NCBI GenBank assembly: GCA_014529385.2
Contig: CM043966.1
Location: forward strand, 104,915,087 to 104,979,086
Reading direction: 5' to 3'
DNA: 64,000 nucleotides
Origin: Adiantum capillus-veneris
Taxonomy: Eukaryota; Streptophyta; Polypodiopsida; Polypodiales; Pteridaceae
Positions 11,531 to 23,000 of this stretch are shown here, piece after piece. How positions within the stretch are numbered: position 1 is the first letter of the stretch; each line of letters starts with the position of its first letter. Below the pieces are notes generated by a model. The model did no database searches. It saw only the letters and a list, made by a program, of their open reading frames with translations, and had not been told where the DNA came from. The position numbers were made by a program, and so were the translations under genes.

Positions 11531-14020
11531 CGCACGCACGCGCGTGTGTGGAACCCTTGAAAAGGTGCAAATGGACATCGCATGGCCACTGTGAAACGGC
11601 TGCGGCCAACGGGTTTCTCACATCGAGAACCTAGGTCGGTTGGACCGGTCGGGCCACTTAGCACTCAATTCTGATGAGTATAGAAGCCTGTGTGCGCCAA
11701 ATGGAATTTGGGCCACTCGGCAAGTCACAACTTTATCAGTTGGTGGGAGCTAGGAACTTAAACTTAAGGGGGAAACTGGACACATGGCACTAGGAGAGCA
11801 ACCTGCAGGTCAACACACACTCCCAAGACTCTCATCCCAAGAGGGGGTGCCCAAAACTGAGAGAGAAGGCTGATTTTCTCATGAGTGCATTTACAGAGTG
11901 TGTGTGAGTAGTGGGTGCAGGTTCACAGCTTTAATGGAAAGCTTGGCTTCTCCTTTGTCTCATGTAGCGCGACGATTTGCTCTTGCGCATCTCTCTCTCC
12001 CCTTCTCACATATGGTAATGCCCCACTAATTGGGCTACTTAGATGATCATGTACAATTCTGAAGGTTTTATGCACGTTTGCCAAGGCAAGAGCCTTCTGA
12101 ACAGGTACCGGATTCGCTAATTGCTAATTCCCCACGGGTATGCACAGTTCCATCACGAAAGATTGTGAATTTACAGAGTTTTCTTGCGTGAGAACTCGTC
12201 CAAATTACACGGGAACTGTCCCATTGCGTGCCGGAGCCCTTGGGACACACGTAGCCGTGTTCGCTCCGCTAAAAACAATCAAAAACAAAGAATTATAGCT
12301 GCTGTGATGGTAGAGAAGAGAGACCAAGTACCTCAAGAGGGATCTTCCTCACATGGCACAGAGAAAGTTCAAGTCTTCAAGATGAGGACATGTTGTTCAG
12401 AGCTCAACTGCGTAGCTACATGGAAATGTTTCAGCAGTTGTCCAACAACCCAAGAATGCACGAGTTCTTACAAGCTCCTACAAAAGAATTTCAAGCTCCG
12501 ACACACAGCATGACTGAGCCGTTGCACGAAAAGGAGATTTCCATTGCACAGACGACTCGTGATGCTCGAGGGAAAGCCCATGTGATTGAGCAACCAACGG
12601 TGCCCATTGATCCCAAGCAATTTGCTTACTTGGACAAGAACCATTTGTGAATGGTCAAGGGAGTAATGAGCAAGCTATGAGTCAGACCCTTCTGTTACGT
12701 ACTTCGTATCCTCGTTATTTTGAAGGTGGTTCAGTGTTTCAAGCTATGACTAGACCTTCCACACGTTATATGCCAGGGAATGTGTTTAGGACAATGCAAT
12801 TAGGCATGGTTAACCCTATGTATGGAACATGGGTGTCCGACCAGGTTTTCACGGTGCCTATGGCCAATTTTGGCTGGAACACATTTTGGTATAACTGGTT
12901 TTTTGCAGCCATATCCAAAATGCAAATATGACAGGTAAAACAGGTGATGCAAGTGCTGGAATGGACAATCGTGGAGCACCACTTTTGCGGGCACCTGTTT
13001 CTGACAATGTGACTCCTTTGAGTCAGCCTAAGGAAGGAAGGTGGGCAAGGAGTGAAGTTTGAAACTTTCAGGGGAACTGAGGATCAATTGAAGGCTTTGA
13101 CCTTCATACAACAGTTTGATGCAGCTTATGCTGGAGGAAACTTCACAGAGTCTTTGAAGATATGCAACGTTGGCACTTTCTTGGAAGGGAATGCGCTTCA
13201 TTGGTGACCGCATTGTAGAATCAGGATAAAGCCCCTACAACGTGGGTCCAATTCAAACAACTTTTTGCACCTGCATGGCTTACAAACAGTTTTTAAGTGG
13301 ATGTGATGAAAGAATGATACAAGTTAAATGCTAAACAGTGTGCAAATCTCGAAGAGTACAATAAACAGTCCTGAGCCGCACTATTGCCAGTAACCTCCTA
13401 TAGGTTTGTGTCATTGTCAGAATAGATTGAGAAGTACTAATGCGGATTGCCCACGAAAATCAAGTCACACGGGACGCCCATTTTTGGGCTTCCCATCCCC
13501 ACTTGCTGTCCCACCCTCTTTTTTACACTGAAAATCCATTTGAGCCCCATCCCCCGTTCCCCGTCTCCAAACGCGTCCCTTGTGACTATGCCAACGACTA
13601 CACCGCGGACAGATCGAGGAGATCCGGACCCGAGCACATCGAGCTGCTGAGGAGAGACGAGCCCAGATCATAACTCACCCCGTGGCGTTCATTAGGGAAG
13701 CTCTTGCTCCCGACCCTCCCATGTACCTCATTTTATACCCCCCTCATTAGCACAGGATGGAGCCAGCTAGATTGATGCATTTGCATGGTTATACTACCCT
13801 GAGCATATAGACATGGTTATAATACCTTGAGCATATAGACATGCACATATCCCTAGTACTACAGCTCCACCCATCCCCATAGATTTCATCATCCACCAGA
13901 AGACCTTTTCTTTTATTCTATACCAATTTGAACTATTTTGTCTTTTCCAATAGACAGAAGACATACATGTATACTTGATTTGTCTCATAGGCCGCCTTCC
14001 GCCTCACATATACTTTGAAA

Positions 14021-14062
<42 letters not shown>

Positions 14063-17000
14063 CAAATGGGATTTCGTGCAGGTTCAGCAGCGTGCACAGT
14101 TAGGGTTTTGTGCAGATGCAGTAGGCCCAACAGCGCACGTAGTTAGGGTTCTGTGCAGGCTCAGCAACGCGTGCAGGTCTCGCTCTCAGCAGCGCGCGCG
14201 CAATTAGGATTCGCACGCAGCTCTGTGGCGCGCAGGCACACAGAAGCAAGGTCTCCGATTGAACCCCACCTGCCCTCTCTCTAGCACGCAAAGGGCAGCC
14301 AGTGCTGGTGCAGACCAGGGAGATGAACACGAGAAAAAGGGACCTTGAACTGGCAGGGAGTAGGGCAGGCTGGGCAGCTCACAGGTGGGCTGAGGCAATT
14401 TTAGCTACAGATACAGGCCGAAATGGAAGCAAAACCGGAAAAGCTCGAAAAAGCCATGGACAAGGCGATGAAGGATTACAAGAAAACGGTTGATAGTAAC
14501 ATCAACACGATCAATCGGGACCTTCTAGCCCGCACTGCAAAGTTGGAGGTCGACACGGAAGAGTGGAAGAAGGAGAAGCTTGCCATGCAAGCGGAGATGG
14601 ACGGATGGAGGATCGAGAAGGTGGGGATGCAAGAGGAGATCAACCTCCTCAATGCCAAAGTAGAAAGTATGGAGGAGAAAGAAGATGGAGAGATCATAGA
14701 ATCGGAGAAGGAAGCTTTAAGAGAAGAAATCACAAAAGCGCTCACCGAAACAATGGAAGAGAAGATAGAGGCCAAGAGAGAAGAATGGGTGGAGGTAATC
14801 AAGAAGAAGATGAAGGCGGAGGTCAAAGAAGAGTGCAAGCTTAAAGGAACACTATTGGTGAATGCCACCATAGAAGAAGAGAAGATGCGGCAAGCTCGGA
14901 AACTCAATGTGAGAGTAACCGGGCTCAAGGAGACAACCGCCGAAAACGATGGGAAAGAGTTATGCACAAAGCTTGGATATGTAGACACCCCCGTCCCTTT
15001 CGTGAGTGCATGGTGGGTAGGGAGAGACCCTACCAAGAGAGCGCTCATGTTACAATTCACTAACCTAGAAGCAAAAATGGCGTTTATGAAAAAAAGAGTG
15101 GCGCTCAAGGCATTGGAGGGAGACCCTATCTATCTAGATGATGACCTCACCATACTTCAAGTGAAACATAGACAAACATGCATGCCTAAGATAAAAGAAT
15201 TGAGGAAAGAGGGGAAGAAGGTATTCTGCCGAGATGGATGGATCTTTGTGGACAGAAAACCCCTCGCACAGTGGTTCATGGCCTATGAGATGATGATAAA
15301 GGATGTGCCTACAGAGCTACACATCGCAGTTTGGAACTGTAACGGGGCCATATGGACATACCCAGGACGGCTAGAGGAGGTGATGGAGAGACATGACATA
15401 TTGCTACTTACAGAGACACATCAGAGACCGGAGAGAGGGGGTACCAGTGGGAGTCAGCTTACAGGAAGACCATGCGGCATAGTACGGCACGAGGATCAGG
15501 AGGCATAGCTATGCTACTTAAGAGTGGATGCAAGGACAAGTCTAGGTGGTGGCCAGTGACCCCGAGGCGAGGTACATGTGGATTAGGTTACAATTATCTG
15601 AGTCTCGGATGCGCTCTACATTGCGCTATGCTACTTCCCTCCCAGAGGATCGAGATATGCCACACGTGGAGAGGACACTTCTACTATTGCGGAAGAGGAG
15701 GAGGAGACCACCTTAGTAGCGGCAGCAGTGGGTGACTCCTCATACTCAGTTCTCTAGGAGGACATCTTACACTACACACAGGGTGAGGTGCTCCTGACGG
15801 GGGACTTTAATGCCCAGACACAAAGCAGGCAGTGTGAGATATATCACATGGAGGACCCAGAAATGATGCTTGCTATGGAGACAGAGGAGACAGGAGCCAT
15901 TCGGCTCTCTGATGACACAGGACCAGATAGCACCATATATGGGCACCACTTACTAGAGCTCGGCACCTGACACCATCTCGTTATTTATAACGGGATGCCA
16001 CAGTGGCCCGGCTCCGGTGCACTGACTTGCTTCCCTTTGGGAGGAGGCGGCAGTACAGTAGATTATGTCCTGGGGTCCAGAGAGACAACACAAGTAGTGA
16101 CCTCTTTTACCGTCCCACCTTGCTCGATCGGAGCAGACCATACATACCTCTCTTTATCTCTAGTGGGGCCACCCATCACATCTCCCCCATCTAGAGGCAC
16201 ACCCCATATCACTGTCTACTTCACACAGGACCTGGCAGACATTTATGTGCATCATTTCTATGATGGCTTACTTAAGAGGGATCCCACAACACCCCTGAGT
16301 ACACTCACTACACAACTCTCTTACACACGGAAGCCACTAGCAGCTTCCCACATCACACACATACAGGCCACATAGTGAGATCCGGGACTATGCCCCAGGA
16401 CCGATGGTATGATGGTGAGTGCAAGGCGCTCTACAGGCGCCTCCGCACACAGCAGGCATTAGGAGCGATCACCCAGAGGAAGGTCAGACGACAGATGCGG
16501 CATCTTACACGCCACAAGCGGCAGGCATACGAGGAGGCTCAATATTGGGATCTATATCATTTATTCATGAGCAGAGATGCAGCCACAGCTTGGCGCAAGA
16601 TTAGGGAGCCTCGCCCCCCTACTCCCATAGAGGACCCACAGATATGGCATACTTATACAGAGAGCCTCTACCACGTCTCCCATCAGCCACCGATACTGCA
16701 GCCACTAGAGCCTCGCCCCACCACATCGACTTTCTTCACTGCACACATGATAGAGAGAGCTATTCGACACCCAGCATGGGAGATCGTCAGATCATATAGG
16801 TATACAGAGTGAGCACATTATATATGCAGTCCATACACTTGCTCCTTTTATTGCTTGCTTGTTTAACAAGGCACTCGCAAAGGGCTTCCCAGCTGAGTGG
16901 ATCATGCATACTATAGCACCTATCCACAAAGCTGGGGACATGACGGACCCAAACAACTACAGGATGATTATGATTGGCCACACGTTGGCCAAACTCTATG

Positions 17001-20000
17001 GTGCAGTGATGGAAGCGAAGTTGAGTACTTATGCAGAGAGAGAGGGGCCATGCGCTTTTGGCCAGGCCGGCTTTAGACGAGCCTTCTCCACCATCGATCA
17101 CATTTTCACGCTGCCTTGTCTGATTGACCAGGCAAAAGCACGGAAGAGGAAACTCTATTGCTGCTTTGTGGATTTCCGCAAAGCCTGCGACACAGTGCCA
17201 TGTGAGCGACTCTTCCAGAGACTTCAGTCGTTGGGGATACCAGCTGAGATGACTTGGGGGATCTATGCATTGTATGAGCAGGTACTGGGGCGAGTACGAT
17301 GCCCAGGAGGCCTATCAGATCCTATCAGATACCATTGCTAGCACCGTTGGTGTGAAGCAAGGGTGCCCACTCTCACCTACTCTATTTGGGCTCTACATCG
17401 ACAAGGTAGCTGACTTTATTGCTGCTTTGTGGATTTCCGCAAAGCCTGCGACACAGTGCCATGTGAGCGACTCTTCCAGAGACTTCAGTCGTTGGGGATA
17501 CCAGCTGAGATGACTTGGGGGATCTATGCATTGTATGAGCAGGTACTGGGGCGAGTACGATGCCCAGGAGGCCTATCAGATCCTATCAGATACCATTGCT
17601 AGCACCGTTGGTGTGAAGCAAGGGTGCCCACTCTCACCTACTCTATTTGGGCTCTACATCGACAAGGTAGCTGACGAGGAGGAGGTGGTGGGTTGACATC
17701 TCAGGCACAGCGGTTCACATTATGCTATATGCTGATGATATCATTTAAGTGTCCGAGTCACAGGAGGGACTTCAGCTACGTCTACAGGCCTTAGATGACT
17801 TATGTGCACAGAGGGGGCTAACAGTGAACCTTGGGAAAACTAAGGCTATGATATTTCATACATCTGGGCAGGTTCGACAATGGGCGACTCTCACTCTCAT
17901 AGGAGGTCAGGTCGAGGTGGTGGACTCCTATGTATACCTGGGGATCACATTTGCTAGCACATCAGGGCGCTTTTCTATGGTCCGCGTAGCCAGAGATAGA
18001 TTGACACGAGGATATGCTGCTTTGGCCATGCTTGAGCGACAGTGCCATCAGGCACACTTTCAAGAGCCCCGCACAAAGGGGTGGCTATTTGATACTCTGG
18101 TTACACTAGCATTGATGTATGCAGCAGCAGTATGGGCACCTGGACTCTCAGATTACTCTTGGACACAGATTGAGAGACCTCAGATTTTGATGCTCTCACG
18201 GGTGATCCGTAGCAAGCCTTCTGTACCACATGACATTGTTAGAGCAGAGTTTGCTGCACCACCCATGCTCGTAGAGGCTCTCTCTCAGGTTTGCTGCTTT
18301 ATCCATCGGATGCGAGATATGGACCAAGACAGATTATCACGCAGAGCTTTTGAGGCATCCAGAAAGTTAGCTGAGACCGGTGACACAGGATCATGGTATG
18401 CGGAGATGATACAGCTACTGACGTGCTGCGGCTGGGATATAGATCATTTACCACCTCTCCAATATGATCCCCATGCTCCACATTTGCAGCTCTCACATAG
18501 TGAGAGGAACACAGTTATGCGACAGGACCTATTGCAGCGCTATATGAGGCGGTGTGGCAGGCTACAGTGTCACTTTCACAGGACACACAGTTAGTACAAT
18601 TGGTCTGGTTTGGTCCACATAGGCGGACTCTCTGGGCTGGGCAGTGACACGTGGCAGGATACGGACGGTGGTTTAGTGGACATCGTGGCCAGGTCACCAC
18701 CACCACTCAGTTTGGAGATTGGCTTAGGTGGCTGACATTTATGAGCCGTTGGTGGATTATCTTCTAGATATATGGTTCAACGTCGTCGTCTAGAGTAGCG
18801 AGTCTATACACACAGCACGTCTTCACCATCCCTGCACATCTGAGCCTCGACACCCCATTGTACCTGTGAGTCCTGGGCTAGAGCTGAGTGTGCTACCACG
18901 CCAGAGTCTGTATCAGTTCTTTGAGATAGTCGAGTCATATGTTGTGGTCTGCTGCTCTTGTGTCTCTGTGAGCTCAGTTGTTGTCTATTGTTCCTTTGTT
19001 TCAGTCTGTTTTGAGTGAGATTGTCACGCACATTGCACTGAGGAGCACCCACTGTGGAGAGCACGACACACTATCCGCGCTACAGGTGCTCTCATTTTGG
19101 CGATCACGGTGGGACCTCAACTGAAGTCTCACTCTCTCTATTGAGAATACAAACAGTGAAGCTAGTGGTTTTTACCTAGCTTTGCCTACCTTGCCTTGCA
19201 CTGTGTGGTCTGCTGGTCTGGTCTCCTCTCGCCCTGGTCCAACTGGTCTAGTCCTCTCTCGCCCTAGTCCAACCAGCCCTCGTCCCTGGACTAGTCCTTC
19301 CTCGACCCTCGTTTAGTCCTCCTCGTCCCTGGTCCAGCCTGGTCTAGTCACTCGACCTGGTCTAGTAGAGTCTAGACTGATGTTCAGCAGTTAGGGGTCT
19401 TCTTGCCCAAAGTTTGGTTGGGCTGGTGGTCACTGCATGACACATACAAGGCGGTCATTTGAGCGTCAAAGCGCACTCCTAAGTCCTCCGATGTACTACA
19501 ACAGAAGCCATCAACCCTTGGTACCTGGTAGAAGTCCACCAACCTCATCACCCATACCTCCATATACAACCTCATCTATTCCTCCATCAGGTTCTACATC
19601 TTCCAGGTCACCTTCCCCAGTGAAGCTCTCCCCCATTTAGTTACAGCAGGCTATTGAGCAAGAGGCTCATGAGCAAGGGGCCATGGAGGCGTTGGCTAAT
19701 GTTTTGGCCAAGGTAAACATCAAGTTCCCTACCTTCAAGGACTCTCTTTAGAAGATGCTGACGACCATGCAAGGACGTTTGTATCTCTCTGTAGGGGTCG
19801 TGGTCTTAATAGAGAAGATGCTTATTTGGTACTCTTTTCATCTACCTTAGATGGCTTAGCAGATACATGGTACAGTCAGTTTGCAGAGAACCATTTTGCA
19901 ACTTGGACAGCTTTACAACAACAGTTCTGTCCGGCATTCAAGCCAGGTGACTACCAGGAAAAGGTTTTGGATGAGTTGGCCAACATGGTGCTCCAGCTAG

Positions 20001-23000
20001 AGGAGACTTTTGCCGAACTCATGACTAAAACCAAGTCTTTGGTTGCCAAACTTCCTCAACAACCAAGGGAATTTATGGTTAAGAAGTGGGTGGAGAAGGC
20101 TCTTCCAAAAACTTCCCAGCAAAAACTCCGAGAGAGTCTCCGACCTGACACCACTCTGGAGGAGTTTGTCGCGGTTGCTACTAGGATAGAGGGAGCTAGG
20201 AAGCTGTTCACCAACTCTCCTCGGGTAGAGACCCCCTCAGTGTCTTTAGAAAGTCCTTCTGATCCTTTAACTTCTTTACGCAGGGAACTGGAAGCCCTAA
20301 AGTTACAACAAGCTCTTCAAGAGGAGAGGTCCTTCTCTCTTAGATAGGAGAAGCCTCCACATCACGAGGCATTGGAACAGATCAAGCGCGAGCTAGAAGA
20401 GCTCAAGAGACTAAGGCTACGGTTTGGTGTAGCTCATGCCGCTCTCCAGGGCACCCTCCATAGGAATGCCCCCTTCGGGTTTACTACCACTTCTGTGAAA
20501 AATCTGGACATGAGGACAAGGACTGTTACTACCTCAAGGGATTGCGACAAATACAGCAAAGTCTTGGTCCTACTCTTCAACAAGGGCCAGCACTTGCATC
20601 CAACATGGTTTCTCCCTGTGGCCATCCACACCATATGCCACCTTTGTTGACAGCCCCTCCTATGCAAGGTATGCAAAGTACTTTCCCGTCTCAGAGCTTT
20701 TATCATACCCATGCTCCCTCATCACCTCAAAACTTCGATGCCTCCACCTCCAACTCCATGCACCAGGAGCAAGGACCACCTCGTCCTTCGCCTCACCCAT
20801 TGAATCGGCCCATTTTGTGCTACAAATGCGGGGAATATGGTCATTACCAAAGCAAATGCCCTCTACCCGAAGGGTCCCCTCCCTGTCGTCAACGGTCATT
20901 GGCCTCAAATGAAGGATCACTGCAGTAAGCATTGCTCTAGACTTCATGCATCCACCGCTTTGAACCCAAGTCAAAGCCAGAATGAGTTTACCTTTCCCAA
21001 GCTCAATCTGGTAGCAGTTAACACCGTTCCTCAGCCGCCCCATTCCACCCACGTAGTTACCCCACAGAATAAGCTACAGTTGGTAGAGGAGCCATCGGGT
21101 GTCCTCACTCGGGCCCAAAGAGAAGCTCTCGGTCAAAGCATTCCAAGAAGTTCAACTCCCCCACACATTCTCACAACAGTGGATAGTCTGCCAACAGCTG
21201 GCGCCAAGCCCTCAATCAATGACAAGCAAGAATCCAAATCTTTGCTCTCCGATCTTGATGAAGCTTTCTTGGAAGCAGTTTCAGATCTACAGAAGATCAA
21301 GGTACCAGAGAAACCACTGGTAGAACAAGAAAAGCTTACAGCAGAGACAGTCTTGAAGAACACTTTCCAACAAGTGTCCCTCTATGACATGCTACAACTA
21401 GATGCGAGTTTTAGAAGTGACACCCTTGCTGTTATTCAGTCACTTTACCCTGGAGCAAGTCCTGGTGCGGGCACCTCCCAGTGCGACCATCAGAGTCCTA
21501 TATGATATCCAATCCCGCTGCTCCACTCACTGCTCCACTCACTAATTATAGAAGCCCTCGCCTGACGGTGTCCGTTTTGGGTCGGCAATTCTCGGGAGTG
21601 ATAGTGGATGGTGGATCTGGCATTAACCTGATGCCCGAGTTCACCATGTTAGCTCTAGGTCTACAGCCTACTCGCCCTGCTCCCTTCACAGTTACATTGG
21701 CCGACCAACGGACAGTCTACCCAGTGGGCATAGTGGACAATGTGCCTTTGCAGGTACAAGACTTTACTTTTAACTTGGATTTTGTTGTGGTTCGTCTTCC
21801 CCAAGTTGAGGGTGGATTTCCTTTGCTCATTGGAAGACCATGGCTGCGACACACTAAAGCACTTCATGATTGGGGAAATGATGCAATGTGGATACATACT
21901 TCTGGCTCCCCGATGCAACCCATTCTCTTAGAAGGAGGTATTGATCCCGTGGTGCAGTTAGTTTCTTTGTCAATGGAAACCAACCCCGAACAAGAACAGC
22001 CTACTACACCTGAAGGGTCAGACGAAGATCTGCTAGAGTGGTTGGAAGCTACCAAATCTATGCCTTGTTATGGAGTCTCTATTCACTCCTTGCCTAGAGG
22101 TACACTCTCTTCCAATGTTTCCACAGTAACTAAATCTAATGAGCCACCTGAGACAGCTCAAAGATTGAAGGTCATAGAAGCTACTCCTGATACGCCCTTG
22201 GTGGAAGCTTTTGGATTTGGTGAGCCTATGAAGAATCATAGAAGTGGAAAGAAATCCCCTCTACAGGAGTTCACCAACCTTCATCATCAACCCCATCTGC
22301 TTCTCCAACCAGAACAAAGCTCTCCTCTGTGTCTAGCGAACTCCCTTCACGAAGCTTCCTTAAGACGGGATACAACAAAAAGAATATTGTTTTCAAGCTT
22401 GATGATGTCCCTGATCATCATATTTATCTGCTGGAGTGCCATCTTCCCTCATTACCCGTTGCCCACTCACCCTCTTCCTCTACCTACCCCTTGCCCCCCT
22501 TCTCTCTCCCTCACCCCCTACCTAACCCTCGTTCCCCCCTCTCTCCCTCGCCCCCCCTTCCCACCCCTCCCAACTCGCCCCTACCCACCCCCTCACACAC
22601 TCTCGCCCCTACCCACCTCTACTAACTCGCCCCTACCCACCCCCTCTATTGCCCTCGCCCCTACCTACCCCCTACGCATCCCGTCACACACTCTCGTCCC
22701 TACCCACCCCCTCTCTGCCCTCGCCCCTATCTAGCCCCCCTAACCACCCCTTTCCCCCCTCGCCCCTACCTAGTCTCCCCTCCCCCCCTACCTCACCCCT
22801 ACCTAGTGAGCATATCTCTTTGCTGTGGAGCCTCATTTTGTTGTGCCAATTGGGATTCTTGGACTATGCAATCATACTGGGTTCCCGCCTATTCAAAGGC
22901 TTAAGGCATTTGCAAGCAGTGCAGTGTTTTTAACCCCACTTTTGGCTTCCCGCCTATTCAAAGGCTTAAGGCATTTGCAAGCAGTGCAGTATTTTTAACA

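Larger units (their letters stand above)
14060..18552 (+). mobile_element. LINE copy B, long copy, interrupted by an LTR element
   Basis: Runs from the CT run through a 5' UTR (14060-14422, with two GTTAGGGTT words and several GCAGCG(C)G words), ORF1 and ORF2, to 18552, where an LTR element is inserted. It resumes at 23718-23870. It is on the plus strand, antisense to MED16. ORF2 is broken by several frameshifts and by a 261-bp tandem duplication, so it is not active. Confidence 0.9.

Noticed and set aside
14476-15108. A 210-codon open frame on the minus strand, Ser/Phe/Leu-rich
   Set aside because: It is the antisense shadow of the Lys/Glu-rich coiled coil of LINE ORF1; no domain of its own. 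The same holds for minus-strand frames at 36404-36976, 47335-47880 and 54432-54692.
22329-22933. Proline-rich open frames that look like a cell-wall protein
   Set aside because: They arise from the C-rich low-complexity tract, which lacks stops in several frames at once.
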